Below are positions 1 to 9,500 of a stretch of 64,000 nucleotides of DNA, piece by piece (within the stretch, counting starts at the first letter, position 1; each line of letters starts with the position of its first letter). The notes under the pieces are model-generated. The model did not search any database. It saw nothing but the letters and a program-made list of their open reading frames with translations, and had not been told where the DNA came from. The stretch is taken from contig NZ_CP010849.1 in NCBI RefSeq assembly GCF_000931445.1, forward strand, positions 3,286,001 through 3,350,000, given 5' to 3'. The stretch comes from Streptomyces cyaneogriseus subsp. noncyanogenus. GTDB lineage: Bacteria > Actinomycetota > Actinomycetes > Streptomycetales > Streptomycetaceae. The position numbers were made by a program, and so were the translations under genes.

Positions 1-1022
<1,022 letters not shown>

Positions 1023-1820
1023 ATGACCACCGCATCCTCCCCCGGTCTCCGGCCGGGTGGACCCCCGGCCGGCCGGTCCACCGCCGTGGCCGCACGCGCC
1101 ACGGAGCTGTCGAAGATCTATGGCGCGGGCGAGACCCAGGTGGTCGCCCTCGACCGGGTCTCCGTGGAGTTCCGGCAGGCCGAGTTCACCGCGATCATGG
1201 GCCCGTCGGGCTCCGGCAAGTCCACGCTGATGCACTGCGTGGCCGGCCTCGACACCTTCTCCTCTGGGTCGGTGCGCCTCGGCGACACCGAGCTGGGCTC
1301 CCTGAAGGACAAGCAGCTCACCACGTTGCGCCGGGACAAGATCGGCTTCATCTTCCAGGCGTTCAACCTGCTGCCGACGCTGACGGCCCTGGAGAACATC
1401 ACCCTTCCGATGGACATCGCGGGCCGCAAGCCGGACAGGCAGTGGCTCGACACCGTGATCGAGATGGTCGGTCTGTCGGGGCGGCTGAGCCACCGGCCCT
1501 CCCAGCTCTCCGGCGGCCAGCAGCAGCGTGTCGCCGTGGCCCGGGCGCTGGCCTCCAAGCCCGAGATCATCTTCGGTGACGAGCCGACCGGCAACCTCGA
1601 CTCGCGCTCCGGCGCCGAGGTACTGGGCTTCCTGCGCAACTCCGTGCGCGAGCTGGGCCAGACCGTCGTGATGGTCACCCACGACCCGGTGGCCGCGGCC
1701 TACGCGGACCGGGTGGTCTTCCTGGCGGACGGCCGCATCGTCGACGAGCTGTACGGACCGACGGCCGACGCGGTGCTGGACCGCATGAAGCGGTTCGACG
1801 CCAAGGGCCGCACGAGCTGA
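1023..1820 (+). CDS. ABC transporter ATP-binding protein, MacB/LolD type
   Basis: 265 residues. Walker A GPSGSGKS (60-67), Q-loop in GFIFQAFNLLP, signature LSGGQQQR (162-169), Walker B IIFGDE (182-187) and the H-loop in VMVTHD are intact, so it should hydrolyse ATP. This family powers FtsX-type permeases that move lipoproteins, peptides or drugs mechanically rather than by channel transport. The start is set by AGGAGCG seven bases upstream. The permease gene follows after 59 bp on the same strand, forming a two-gene operon. The ATPase at 32407-33195 is a close paralogue with near-identical motif surroundings. The substrate is unknown. Confidence 0.9.
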   Translation: MTTASSPGLRPGGPPAGRSTAVAARATELSKIYGAGETQVVALDRVSVEFRQAEFTAIMGPSGSGKSTLMHCVAGLDTFSSGSVRLGDTELGSLKDKQLTTLRRDKIGFIFQAFNLLPTLTALENITLPMDIAGRKPDRQWLDTVIEMVGLSGRLSHRPSQLSGGQQQRVAVARALASKPEIIFGDEPTGNLDSRSGAEVLGFLRNSVRELGQTVVMVTHDPVAAAYADRVVFLADGRIVDELYGPTADAVLDRMKRFDAKGRTS

Positions 1821-1879
1821 CGCGCCGCCTCCGCCCCGCCGGCCCCCACCCCCGTACCCCCTGGACTGAGACGACCCCC

Positions 1880-4408
1880 ATGTTCCGTACCGCCTTGCGC
1901 AACGTACTCGCGCACAAGGCCAGGCTGTTGATGACCGTACTCGCCGTGATGCTCGGCGTGGCGTTCGTGTCGGGCACCCTGGTCTTCACCAACACCATCT
2001 CCGGCGCCCTCCAGGACAGCTCCGCCAAGGGCTTCGACCACGTCGACGTCGCCGTACAGCCGAAGTTCCAGGACGCCGAGGGCGACAGGGTCGGGAAGGC
2101 GCCCGAGCTGACCCAGGCGGTGCTCGACCGGAGCGCGAAGGTGCCCGGCGCCGCGTCCGCGGTCGGCGTCGTCGGCGGCTTCACCGCCGTCGCCGACCGG
2201 GACGGCAAGCTGATCGGCAACGGCTTCAGCACCCTGGGCGGCAACTACTGGGGCACCGAGGACCCCCGCTACCCGCTGGTCAGCGGCCACGCCCCGAAGG
2301 GCCCCGGGGAGGTCCTCATCGACTCCGAGACGGCCGAGCGCACCGGCTACCGCGTCGGCGACACCGTGCGCCTGTCCGTCGACGGCCCCGTCCTGACCCC
2401 CACCGTGACCGGCGTCTTCACCACCGACGACGGCAACGTCGCGGCCGGCGGCAGCCTCACCCTCTTCGACACGGCGACCGCGCAGAAGCTGTTCGGCAAG
2501 CCGGGGACGTACGACGAGATCGCCGTCGAGGCGAAGCCGGGGGTCACCCAGGCCGCGCTCAAGGACCGGCTGGACCGGGCGCTGCCGGCGGGCCTCGTCG
2601 AGACCACCACCGGCGAGCAGCTCGCCGAGGACCAGGCGGAGGCGATCGCCTCGTCGATGAGCGGCATGCGGCAGGGCCTGCTGGTCTTCGCGGGCATCGC
2701 GCTGTTCGTCGGCACCTTCATCATCGCCAACACCTTCACCATGCTGGTCGCCCAGCGCACCAAGGAGCTGGCGCTGCTGCGCGCGGTCGGCGCCTCCCGC
2801 CGCCAGATCACCCGGTCGGTGCTGGTCGAGGCGTTCGTGGTGGGGCTGGCCGCCGCCGTGGCCGGCCTGGCCGCCGGCATCGGCATCGGGGCGGGGCTGC
2901 GCGCCCTGATGGGCTCGCTCGACGCGACCGTGCCCAACGGGCCGCTGGTGGTCTCCCCCGGCACGGTCGTCTCGGCGTTCGCGGTGGGCGTCCTGGTCAC
3001 CATGCTGGCGGCCTGGCTGCCGGGCCGCCGGGCGGCGAAGATCCCGCCGGTGGCGGCGATGAGCAGCGTGCACGCCAAGGCGTCGGCCAAGTCGCTGGTG
3101 CTGCGCAACACGCTGGGCGCCCTGTTCTCGGCCGCGGGCGTGGCCGTGGTGCTGGCGGCCACGACGATGGGCGGCTCCGACGGGCAGGCCCCGATGGGCC
3201 TGGGCGCCGTCCTGCTGATCACCGGCGTGTTCATCCTGACCCCGCTGCTGTCCCGCCCGCTGATCGCCGCCGCCTCCCCCGTACTGCGCCTGTTCGGCGT
3301 CGCCGGGAAGCTGGCCCGGCAGAACTCGGTGCGCAACCCGCGCCGCACCGCCGCCACCGCCTCCGCGCTGATGATCGGCCTCACCCTCATCACCGGCATG
3401 ACCGTGATGGCGGGCAGCCTGCAGAAGTCCATCGACAAGATGGCGGCGTCGGCGATCGAGGCGGACTACGTGGTCTCCATGGCCAACGGCAACCTGCTGT
3501 CGACGGACGTCGAGGAGAAGCTGAAGCGGGCCGGGGACGTCACCGCCACCAGCCCGCTGCGCAACTCGCCCTCCCGGATCGGCGGCCAGACCGAGTACCT
3601 CACCGGCGTCGACGGCTCCGCCATCGGCGAGCTGACCGAGCTGAAGGTGGCCGACGGTTCCTTCACGGTGGACGGCACCCGGGTGGCCGTCGACGACACC
3701 ACCGCCGAGCAGCACGGCTGGAAGGCCGGATCCGCCTTCACCGTCGCCTACGAGGACGGCCGCAAGCAGAAGCTGACGGTCGCCGGCGTCTACGAGGGCA
3801 ACGAGATGATGCGCGGCATCATGATCGACACCGCGACTCTCACCCCGCACCAGAGCGACCCGGCCGACATGCAGGTCATGGTCAAGACCGCCGGCGGCGC
3901 CTCGGACGCGGCGAAGGACCGGCTGGAGAAGGCGCTGGGCAGCAACCCGGCCATCAAGGTCCAGGACAAGAAGGACCTCTCCCGCGAGATCGCGCAGATG
4001 TTCACGCTGATGCTGAACATGCTCTACGGCCTGCTGGCCATGGCGGTGATCGTGGCCGTCCTCGGGGTCGTCAACACCCTGGCCATGTCGGTCTTCGAGC
4101 GGTCCCAGGAGATCGGCATGCTGCGGGCGATCGGCCTGGACCGCCGGGGCATCAAGCGGATGGTCCGTCTGGAGTCGCTGGTGATCTCCCTGTTCGGCGG
4201 GGTGCTCGGCATCGGCCTGGGCGTCTTCTTCGGCTGGGCGGCCGGCCGGCTGCTCGGCGCGTCGATGCCGACGTACGAACTGGTCCTGCCCTGGGGCCGG
4301 ATGGCCGTCTTCCTGCTGCTGGCGGCGGCCGTGGGCGTCCTGGCGGCCCTGTGGCCGGCGCGGCGGGCGGCCCGGCTCAACACGCTCCAGGCGATCAAGG
4401 CGGAGTGA
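1880..4408 (+). CDS. FtsX/MacB-family ABC transporter permease
   Basis: 842 residues, partner of the upstream ATPase. It begins MFRTALRNVLAHKARLLMTV, a short cytoplasmic N-terminus and first membrane helix, then an extracellular MacB-like domain. Two FtsX modules follow: the first around residues 260-395 with an AVGASRRQI coupling motif, the second at the C-terminus with AIGLDRRGI. A second membrane-anchor segment with PRRTAATASALMIG lies mid-protein. This duplicated layout (about 800-860 residues) is usual in actinobacteria, where one polypeptide replaces a LolC/LolE pair. It sits in the plasma membrane. Substrate and regulation cannot be read from the sequence. Confidence 0.88.
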   Translation: MFRTALRNVLAHKARLLMTVLAVMLGVAFVSGTLVFTNTISGALQDSSAKGFDHVDVAVQPKFQDAEGDRVGKAPELTQAVLDRSAKVPGAASAVGVVGGFTAVADRDGKLIGNGFSTLGGNYWGTEDPRYPLVSGHAPKGPGEVLIDSETAERTGYRVGDTVRLSVDGPVLTPTVTGVFTTDDGNVAAGGSLTLFDTATAQKLFGKPGTYDEIAVEAKPGVTQAALKDRLDRALPAGLVETTTGEQLAEDQAEAIASSMSGMRQGLLVFAGIALFVGTFIIANTFTMLVAQRTKELALLRAVGASRRQITRSVLVEAFVVGLAAAVAGLAAGIGIGAGLRALMGSLDATVPNGPLVVSPGTVVSAFAVGVLVTMLAAWLPGRRAAKIPPVAAMSSVHAKASAKSLVLRNTLGALFSAAGVAVVLAATTMGGSDGQAPMGLGAVLLITGVFILTPLLSRPLIAAASPVLRLFGVAGKLARQNSVRNPRRTAATASALMIGLTLITGMTVMAGSLQKSIDKMAASAIEADYVVSMANGNLLSTDVEEKLKRAGDVTATSPLRNSPSRIGGQTEYLTGVDGSAIGELTELKVADGSFTVDGTRVAVDDTTAEQHGWKAGSAFTVAYEDGRKQKLTVAGVYEGNEMMRGIMIDTATLTPHQSDPADMQVMVKTAGGASDAAKDRLEKALGSNPAIKVQDKKDLSREIAQMFTLMLNMLYGLLAMAVIVAVLGVVNTLAMSVFERSQEIGMLRAIGLDRRGIKRMVRLESLVISLFGGVLGIGLGVFFGWAAGRLLGASMPTYELVLPWGRMAVFLLLAAAVGVLAALWPARRAARLNTLQAIKAE

Positions 4409-4494
4409 CCGCACCGCCGCGGTGACCGCACCGCCCGGGCGGCGGTGTCCGGGCCGGGCGGACGTACCGGTGGCCACGAGGCCGTACGGCGGCC

Positions 4495-4526
4495 GGGGCC
4501 CCGTTCCCGTCAGGGAGCGGGGCCCC
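4495..4526. terminator. bidirectional hairpin terminator
   Basis: GGGGCCCCGTTCCC pairs with GGGAGCGGGGCCCC (one G-T pair) around a 4-nt GTCA loop, between the convergent ABC permease and cyclopropane synthase genes. There is no T tract, which is usual in Streptomyces. Confidence 0.65.
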
Positions 4527-4532
4527 GCCCGT

Positions 4533-5837
4533 TCAGCCGTTCCAGGTGCGGGAGCGCAGCGGCATCCCGGAGCCGCCCGGTTCGGGGGTCTTCACGGCCA
4601 GGACCTGGTTGACGCCGATGCGGTTGCGCTCGAAGGACAGCGCGGAGGCGGCCATGTACAGGCGCCAGACGCGGGCCCGGCCCGGGCTGGTGAGCCGCAC
4701 GGCGCGCTCCCAGTGGGTCTCCAGGTTGGCGACCCAGCGGCGCAGGGTGAGGGCGTAGTGCTCGCGGATCGACTCCACGTCGCGCACCTCGAACCCGGCG
4801 CGCTCCAGCTGGGTGACGGTGGTGCCGATGGGCGCCAGCTCGCCGTCGGGGAAGACGTAGGCGTCGATGAACTCGTCCACGCGGTAGGCGGACTCGTCTC
4901 TCTCGGGGCGCCGGGCGATCTGGTGGTTCAGCAGCCGCCCGCCCGGCTTCAGCAGCGCGTACAGGTCCTGGGCGTACTCCAGGTACCGGTCGGCGCCGAC
5001 GTGCTCGGCCATGCCGATGGAGGAGATCGCGTCGTAGGGCCCGTCGGCCACGTCGCGGTAGTCCTGGACGCGGATCTCCACCCGGTCGGTGAGCCCCTCG
5101 TCGGCGACGCGCTTGCGGGCGTACGCCGCCTGCTCTTGCGACAGGGTGACCCCGACGACGCTCACCCCGTGCTCGCGGGCCGCGTGGATGGCCATGGAGC
5201 CCCAGCCGCAGCCGACGTCGAGCAGGCGCTGACCGGGCTTCAGACCCAGCTTGCGGCAGACGAGTTCGAGCTTGTCGCGCTGGGCCTCCTCCAGGGTGCC
5301 GCCCTCGGCCTCCGGGGCCCGCCAGTAGGCGCAGGAGTACACCATGGAGGGCCCGAGGACGAGTTCGTAGAAGTCGTTGCCGACGTCGTAGTGGTGGCTG
5401 ATGGCCCGTCGGTCGGTGCGCCGGGTGTGCAGATGGCCGCGGACCCGGCGGACCTCCTCGCGGGGCGGCGCGGGCGGCGGCACGGGACCGGCGAGCCGCA
5501 GCAGTCCGCGTACGGCGGCCCGGACCTCCGGGTCGCGCAGCGCCTGGCCGAGGCTGCGGGCGTCCTCCCCGCGCTCCCAGATCAGGCCCGAGAGCAGGTC
5601 GAGGGCCGCGTACAGGTCCCCCTCGATCTCCAGCTCACCGGCCACCCAGGCGCGGGCCAGGCCCAGTTCGCCCGGCTTCCACAGCAGCCGGCGCAGGGCG
5701 CGGCGGTCGCGGACCACCAGCACCGGCGCGCCCGGCGGGCCCGCCTGCGAGCCGTCCCAGGCGCGGATGCGCACCGGAAGCGGTGTTCCCAGCACTTGCT
5801 CGACGAGCCCCTTCAGCCGCGGCGCGGCGTCGGCCAT
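4533..5837 (-). CDS. cyclopropane-fatty-acyl-phospholipid synthase family methyltransferase
   Basis: 434 residues from ATG 5837, chosen because GGAGG lies eight bases upstream. Longer in-frame starts lack a ribosome site. The C-terminal two thirds hold the SAM fold: HHYDVGNDFYELVLGPSMVYS is the lipid-side signature and LLDVGCGWGS is SAM motif I. The N-terminal region (about residues 1-120) is the CFA/SCP-like lid. The family adds a methylene from SAM across cis double bonds of membrane phospholipid acyl chains, lowering fluidity and protecting against acid or solvent. It is transcribed alone, between hairpins on both sides. Actinobacterial paralogues can make 10-methyl or hydroxylated acids, so the exact product is uncertain. 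Confidence 0.88.
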   Translation of the reverse strand: MADAAPRLKGLVEQVLGTPLPVRIRAWDGSQAGPPGAPVLVVRDRRALRRLLWKPGELGLARAWVAGELEIEGDLYAALDLLSGLIWERGEDARSLGQALRDPEVRAAVRGLLRLAGPVPPPAPPREEVRRVRGHLHTRRTDRRAISHHYDVGNDFYELVLGPSMVYSCAYWRAPEAEGGTLEEAQRDKLELVCRKLGLKPGQRLLDVGCGWGSMAIHAAREHGVSVVGVTLSQEQAAYARKRVADEGLTDRVEIRVQDYRDVADGPYDAISSIGMAEHVGADRYLEYAQDLYALLKPGGRLLNHQIARRPERDESAYRVDEFIDAYVFPDGELAPIGTTVTQLERAGFEVRDVESIREHYALTLRRWVANLETHWERAVRLTSPGRARVWRLYMAASALSFERNRIGVNQVLAVKTPEPGGSGMPLRSRTWNG

Positions 5838-6047
5838 GGCGTACACCTCCGTGACGGGCGATCCCGGAATGTTGCGACACCACGTAAACACCTGCGCGGG
5901 CGCGACGCAGTCCCGCATCCGGGTCATGGCCGGGCAAAAAGCGGGTGTAGACGCCATCCGTCTGCCGCCTTCGAGGGGCCGGGCGCGGCCACCGAGGGGG
6001 GCGTACGCGGCGGCCGGCGGGCCGGACGCGACAGCCAGGGAGCCGTC

Positions 6048-6121
6048 GCGCGGCGGCCGGGAAGCCGGGCGCGGCGGCCGGGAAGCCGGGCGCGGCGGCC
6101 GGGAAGCCGGGCGCGGCGGCC
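6048..6121. repeat. 21-bp tandem repeat, three copies
   Basis: The unit GAAGCCGGGCGCGGCGGCCGG starts at 6061, 6082 and 6103 (the last imperfect), with a partial copy before them. It lies in the non-coding gap between the cyclopropane synthase start and ndh. A variable-number repeat or polymerase slippage is the simplest explanation. Confidence 0.8.
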
Positions 6122-6160
6122 ACGGCCCGGGACGGCGGACCTCCCGGGGGCGCCGACGCC

Positions 6161-6200
6161 GAAGGGGCCGCCCGCACCACGGATGGCGGGCGGCCCCTTC
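6161..6200. terminator. hairpin terminator downstream of ndh
   Basis: GAAGGGGCCGCCCGC (6161-6175) and its exact complement (6186-6200) form a 15-bp stem with a 10-nt loop, 60 bp after the ndh stop codon on the minus strand. Confidence 0.75.
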
Positions 6201-6259
6201 GGTCGGGCGAGGGGTGACGTGCCGTCAGCGGGCCGACGGCACGTCCGGTGACCGTGCGG

Positions 6260-7642
6260 TCAGGAAGCCTTGGCCTTCTCCTCGGTCTTGGCGGCGACCG
6301 GGGCGGGGGCGGGCTTGGCGGCCTCGTAGAACTCCTCGCGCGGGGACTCGATCGCGCCGAGCGAGACGACCTCGCGCTTGAGGAACATGCCGAGCGTCCA
6401 GTCGGCGAAGACCCGGATCTTGCGGTTCCAGGTCGGCATCGCCATGCCGTGGTAGCCACGGTGCATGTACCAGGCGAGACGGCCCTTGAGCTTGATCTTC
6501 ATCTTGCCCATGACGATCATCGCGACGCCCTTGTGCAGGCCGAGGCCCGCCACCGCGCCCTTGTTGGCGTGGCTGTACTCCTTCTGCGGGAAGCCCCGCA
6601 TGCCGGAGAGGACGTTGTCGCCGAGGACCCTGGCCTGGCGCAGCGCGTGCTGGGCGTTGGGCGGGCACCAGGCGTTCGGGTTGCCGTTCTTGCGGCCGAC
6701 GAGGTCGGGCACCTGGGCGTTGTCGCCGGCGGCCCAGACGTAGTCCATGCCCTTGACCTGGAGCGTCGGCTCGCAGTCGACGTGACCGCGGGGGCCCAGC
6801 GGCAGGCCGAAGCGGGAGAGCACCGGGTTGGGCTTGACGCCCGCCGTCCACACGATGGTGTTGGAGTCGACCTCGAGGCCGTTCTTCAGCACCACGTGGC
6901 CGTCGACGCAGGACTCCATGGAGGTGGACAGGTAGACCTCGACTCCGCGGCCCTCGAGGTGCTCCTTGCCGTACGTGCCGAGCTTCGGACCGACCTCGGG
7001 GAGGATCTTGTCGGCCGCGTCGACCAGGATGAAGCGCATGTCCTCGCGGGACACGTTCTTGTAGTACTTGGCCGCGTCGCGGACCATGTCCTCGACCTCG
7101 CCGACGGTCTCGGCGCCGGCGAAGCCGCCGCCGATGAAGACGAAGGTGAGCGCCTTGCGGCGGATCTCCTCGTCCGTGGTGGAGTCGGCCTTGTCGAGCT
7201 GCTCCAGCACGTGGTTGCGCAGGCCGATGGCCTCCTCGATGCCCTTCATGCCGATGCCCTGCTCGGCGAGGCCGGGGATCGGGAAGGTGCGGGAGACCGC
7301 GCCCATGGCGATGACCAGGTAGTCGAAGGGCAGCTCGTACGCCTCGCCCACCAGGGGGGCGATCGTGGCGACCTTGCGGTCCTGGTCGATGGTGGTGACC
7401 CGGCCGGTGAGGACCTCCGCCTTGGGAAGCACGCGCCGCAGGGGGACGACGACGTGCCGCGGGGAGATGTTGCCGGCGGCGGCTTCGGGGAGGAAGGGCT
7501 GGTAGGTCATGTACGACCGGGGGTCGACGACGGTGACGGTCGCCTCTCCGTAACGCATCTTCTTCAGGATGCGCCGAGCTGCGTACAGGCCTACGTACCC
7601 ACCGCCTACTACGAGGATCCTGGGACGCTCCGTGGTGCTCAT
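6260..7642 (-). CDS. ndh: type II NADH dehydrogenase (non-proton-pumping)
   Basis: 460 residues. Two Rossmann motifs are clear: the N-terminal FAD site (ILVVGGGYVGLYAARRIL) and the NADH site (FVFIGGGFAGAETVGEVED). AAGDNAQVPD is the C-terminal FAD-binding segment and the tail is amphipathic, as expected of a monotopic membrane enzyme. It oxidises NADH and passes electrons to menaquinone without proton translocation. The gene is monocistronic, followed by a strong hairpin. Candidate Rex operators upstream (7677-7694 and 7951-7968) suggest induction at high NADH, which fits the known use of Rex in S. coelicolor to control respiratory genes. The C-terminus ends in a Lys/Ala-rich tail. Confidence 0.93.
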   Translation of the reverse strand: MSTTERPRILVVGGGYVGLYAARRILKKMRYGEATVTVVDPRSYMTYQPFLPEAAAGNISPRHVVVPLRRVLPKAEVLTGRVTTIDQDRKVATIAPLVGEAYELPFDYLVIAMGAVSRTFPIPGLAEQGIGMKGIEEAIGLRNHVLEQLDKADSTTDEEIRRKALTFVFIGGGFAGAETVGEVEDMVRDAAKYYKNVSREDMRFILVDAADKILPEVGPKLGTYGKEHLEGRGVEVYLSTSMESCVDGHVVLKNGLEVDSNTIVWTAGVKPNPVLSRFGLPLGPRGHVDCEPTLQVKGMDYVWAAGDNAQVPDLVGRKNGNPNAWCPPNAQHALRQARVLGDNVLSGMRGFPQKEYSHANKGAVAGLGLHKGVAMIVMGKMKIKLKGRLAWYMHRGYHGMAMPTWNRKIRVFADWTLGMFLKREVVSLGAIESPREEFYEAAKPAPAPVAAKTEEKAKAS

Positions 7643-7676
7643 GGCATCGAGTATCCACCCGTCCGGAGGGGGTTCC

Positions 7677-7694
7677 TCGTGCGCCCCTTCACAA
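7677..7694 (-). promoter_or_regulatory. candidate Rex operator proximal to ndh
   Basis: TCGTGCGCCCCTTCACAA keeps one perfect half (TTCACAA) and the T-GTG core of the other half of the Rex consensus TTGTGAA-N4-TTCACAA. It lies 35-52 bp upstream of the ndh ATG, where a repressor would block transcription or promoter escape. The degenerate left half makes it weaker than the distal site. Confidence 0.5.
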
Positions 7695-7950
7695 GCTCCG
7701 GTGAGGGCTGTGTTACACTCCGCCGCTCACGTGACGGAGATCATGGTGCGCGAGGGGAACCACCGTACGGGGTGGCTCGTTGTCAACGCCGCGTGAGCTG
7801 CCCTTCAGGCCCGCGGGGCCGTCCGGACCGCCCTCACGAACGCCTCGCCGGGACGGTGAGCGCGACGCTCTCCTGAACGTGTTCAAAGGGCAGTTGAGCC
7901 CCCAAAAGGGTCAACCGAGGCGCACGAGTCGCCTGCCCGGACCCAATTCC

Positions 7951-7968
7951 TTGTGAAGAACTTCACGA
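7951..7968. promoter_or_regulatory. Rex operator (ROP) in the ndh / phosphatase intergenic region
   Basis: TTGTGAAGAACTTCACGA matches the Streptomyces Rex consensus TTGTGAA-N4-TTCACAA at all but one defined position, with the correct 4-bp spacer. Rex releases such sites when NADH/NAD+ rises. It lies about 310 bp upstream of ndh and 200 bp upstream of the phosphatase gene, so it could serve a distal ndh promoter or the divergent gene. Confidence 0.7.
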
Positions 7969-8171
7969 ACTTTCCCGCCGCCCCTCGCCGGCCGGCCGCC
8001 CCCGCGCCCCGCGCGGGCGCTCATGCGTTGCCTGACCAGCTCAGACGGCGGACCCCGGGGCGGCACCCCCAGCCCGTCACCTCAGCCCCTTTTGTCCCCT
8101 TTGTTAGTTTTAACTGGCATGGCCGCGAGACGTGAGGACGTGCCGCGTCGGCAGCTCGGGAAAGGGATGGC

Positions 8172-9428
8172 ATGAGTCCGCACCGCCGTACGACGGGGCT
8201 GGTGTCCCACGCCGCGGAGTCGGAGACCCTGCCGCTGCCCCGCTGGGCACGGTGGCTGCCGCTGGCCCTGGTGGGGGTCGCCCTCGCCGTCGACCTGCCG
8301 ACACCCGGCGCCTTCAGCGGGGACGTCTTCCTGGTCCTCAGCGCGATGACCGCCGCCTACGTCCACACCCTGCGCCCGGTGATCCTCATGGCGCTGCTGA
8401 ACAGCGCGGCCGGTCTGCTCCTGCTCTTCGCCGAGCACCTGGAGTCCGACGGCGGGCACGCCGTCGTCGACTACTTCGCCCTGCTCCTGCTGGCCTGGGC
8501 CTCCGTGCCGCTGTGCCTGCTGCGGATGTGGCTGGACCGGCGGCTCCAGGGCGCCCGCAGGACCGCCGAGTCCGCGCAGCGCGCGGTGCTGCCGCCGGTG
8601 CGGGCCTGGCTCGGCACCACCTGGATCGCCGTGCGGTACGAGGCCGCCTCGGACGCGGCGGCCGTGGGCGGCGACCTGTACGCGGCCGAGGAGACCCCCT
8701 ACGGCGTACGGCTGCTCATCGGCGACGTGCGCGGCAAGGGCACCGACGCCATCCCCGGCGTGGCCGCCCTGGTGGGCAGCTTCCGGGAGGCGGCGCACCA
8801 CACCGAGACGCTGCCGCTGCTGGCCCGGCACCTCGACGAGGCGGTCGCCCGGCACGTCCGGGACCTGGCCGCCGTACGGGTCCAGGAGGGCACGCGGGGC
8901 GAGCAGTTCGTGACGGCGGCCATCGCCGAGTTCCCGCCCGGCGGGGGCGAGGTGCGCCTGATCAGCCGGGGCCACTGTCCCGCGTACCTGGCCGGTGCCG
9001 AGGGGGTCCGGATGTGGAAGCCGGCCGAGCCCGGGCTCCCGCTGGGGCTCGGCGAGCTGGACCCGGGGCCCTGGGAGTACGAGTCGCGCCCCTTCGCCCC
9101 CGGCGACCTGCTGCTGATGTGCACGGACGGCCTGCTGGAGGCGCGGGACGCCGGCGGTTCCTTCTTCACCCCCGAGGAGGGCCTGTGCGGCTGCTGGCGC
9201 CAGGGACCGCCGGCCGTGGTGGACACCGTGGCGCGCCTGGTGCACCGGCACGCCGGAGGTGTCCTCGCCGACGATCTGGTGCTGATGGCGGCGACCGTCA
9301 CGGAGACGCCGTACCGGCCGCCGAGAGCCATGACGCCCCACGGACCCGGTGGCACCGGCGACTCCGGCGGCGACGGGGAGGGCTGCGCCACGCCACCGGA
9401 CCCGACGGGCCCGTCGGCCGAGCACTGA
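8172..9428 (+). CDS. membrane-bound SpoIIE/RsbU-type PP2C phosphatase
   Basis: 418 residues. An N-terminal membrane region (three to four helices, about residues 25-115) is followed by a linker helix and a SpoIIE-type phosphatase domain (about 150-385) with VGGDLYA, IGDVRGKGTDA and LLMCTDGLLEARD. These enzymes dephosphorylate anti-sigma-factor antagonists in partner-switching cascades, and Streptomyces has dozens. The GGDxYD motif reads GGDLYA here: the second acidic residue is replaced, although the Mn-binding Asp of GGD and those of GDV and TDG remain, so activity is likely but may be altered. The ATG follows AAAGGGA. The acidic, Gly/Pro-rich C-terminus is probably disordered. The sensed signal and target are unknown. 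Confidence 0.85.
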   Translation: MSPHRRTTGLVSHAAESETLPLPRWARWLPLALVGVALAVDLPTPGAFSGDVFLVLSAMTAAYVHTLRPVILMALLNSAAGLLLLFAEHLESDGGHAVVDYFALLLLAWASVPLCLLRMWLDRRLQGARRTAESAQRAVLPPVRAWLGTTWIAVRYEAASDAAAVGGDLYAAEETPYGVRLLIGDVRGKGTDAIPGVAALVGSFREAAHHTETLPLLARHLDEAVARHVRDLAAVRVQEGTRGEQFVTAAIAEFPPGGGEVRLISRGHCPAYLAGAEGVRMWKPAEPGLPLGLGELDPGPWEYESRPFAPGDLLLMCTDGLLEARDAGGSFFTPEEGLCGCWRQGPPAVVDTVARLVHRHAGGVLADDLVLMAATVTETPYRPPRAMTPHGPGGTGDSGGDGEGCATPPDPTGPSAEH

Positions 9429-9500
9429 GGGGGGACCCGACCGGGTACCGCCCGCCTCAGCCCTCGCCCCTCGCCCCGTTTCCCCGGGGGATCCCGGCCG

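Larger units (their letters stand above)
7643..8171. other. divergent intergenic region ndh / SpoIIE phosphatase
   Basis: About 530 bp between divergent genes. It holds the two Rex-like sites, a 12-bp palindrome TGAACGTGTTCA at 7874-7885, and an AT-richer patch near 8100-8125 that could contain the promoter of the phosphatase gene. A TTGACA hexamer on the minus strand (7781-7786) has no good -10 partner. No small gene is supported. Confidence 0.5.

Noticed and set aside
1700..4477. 925-codon open frame on the minus strand opposite the ABC permease
   Set aside because: It is a GC-bias shadow: low-complexity His/Gln/Arg/Gly composition, no ribosome site, and opposite a clear conserved gene.
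7874..7885. TGAACGTGTTCA palindrome as a third Rex site
   Set aside because: Half-site order and spacing do not match GTGAA-N4-TTCAC; the outer TTG/CAA bases are absent.
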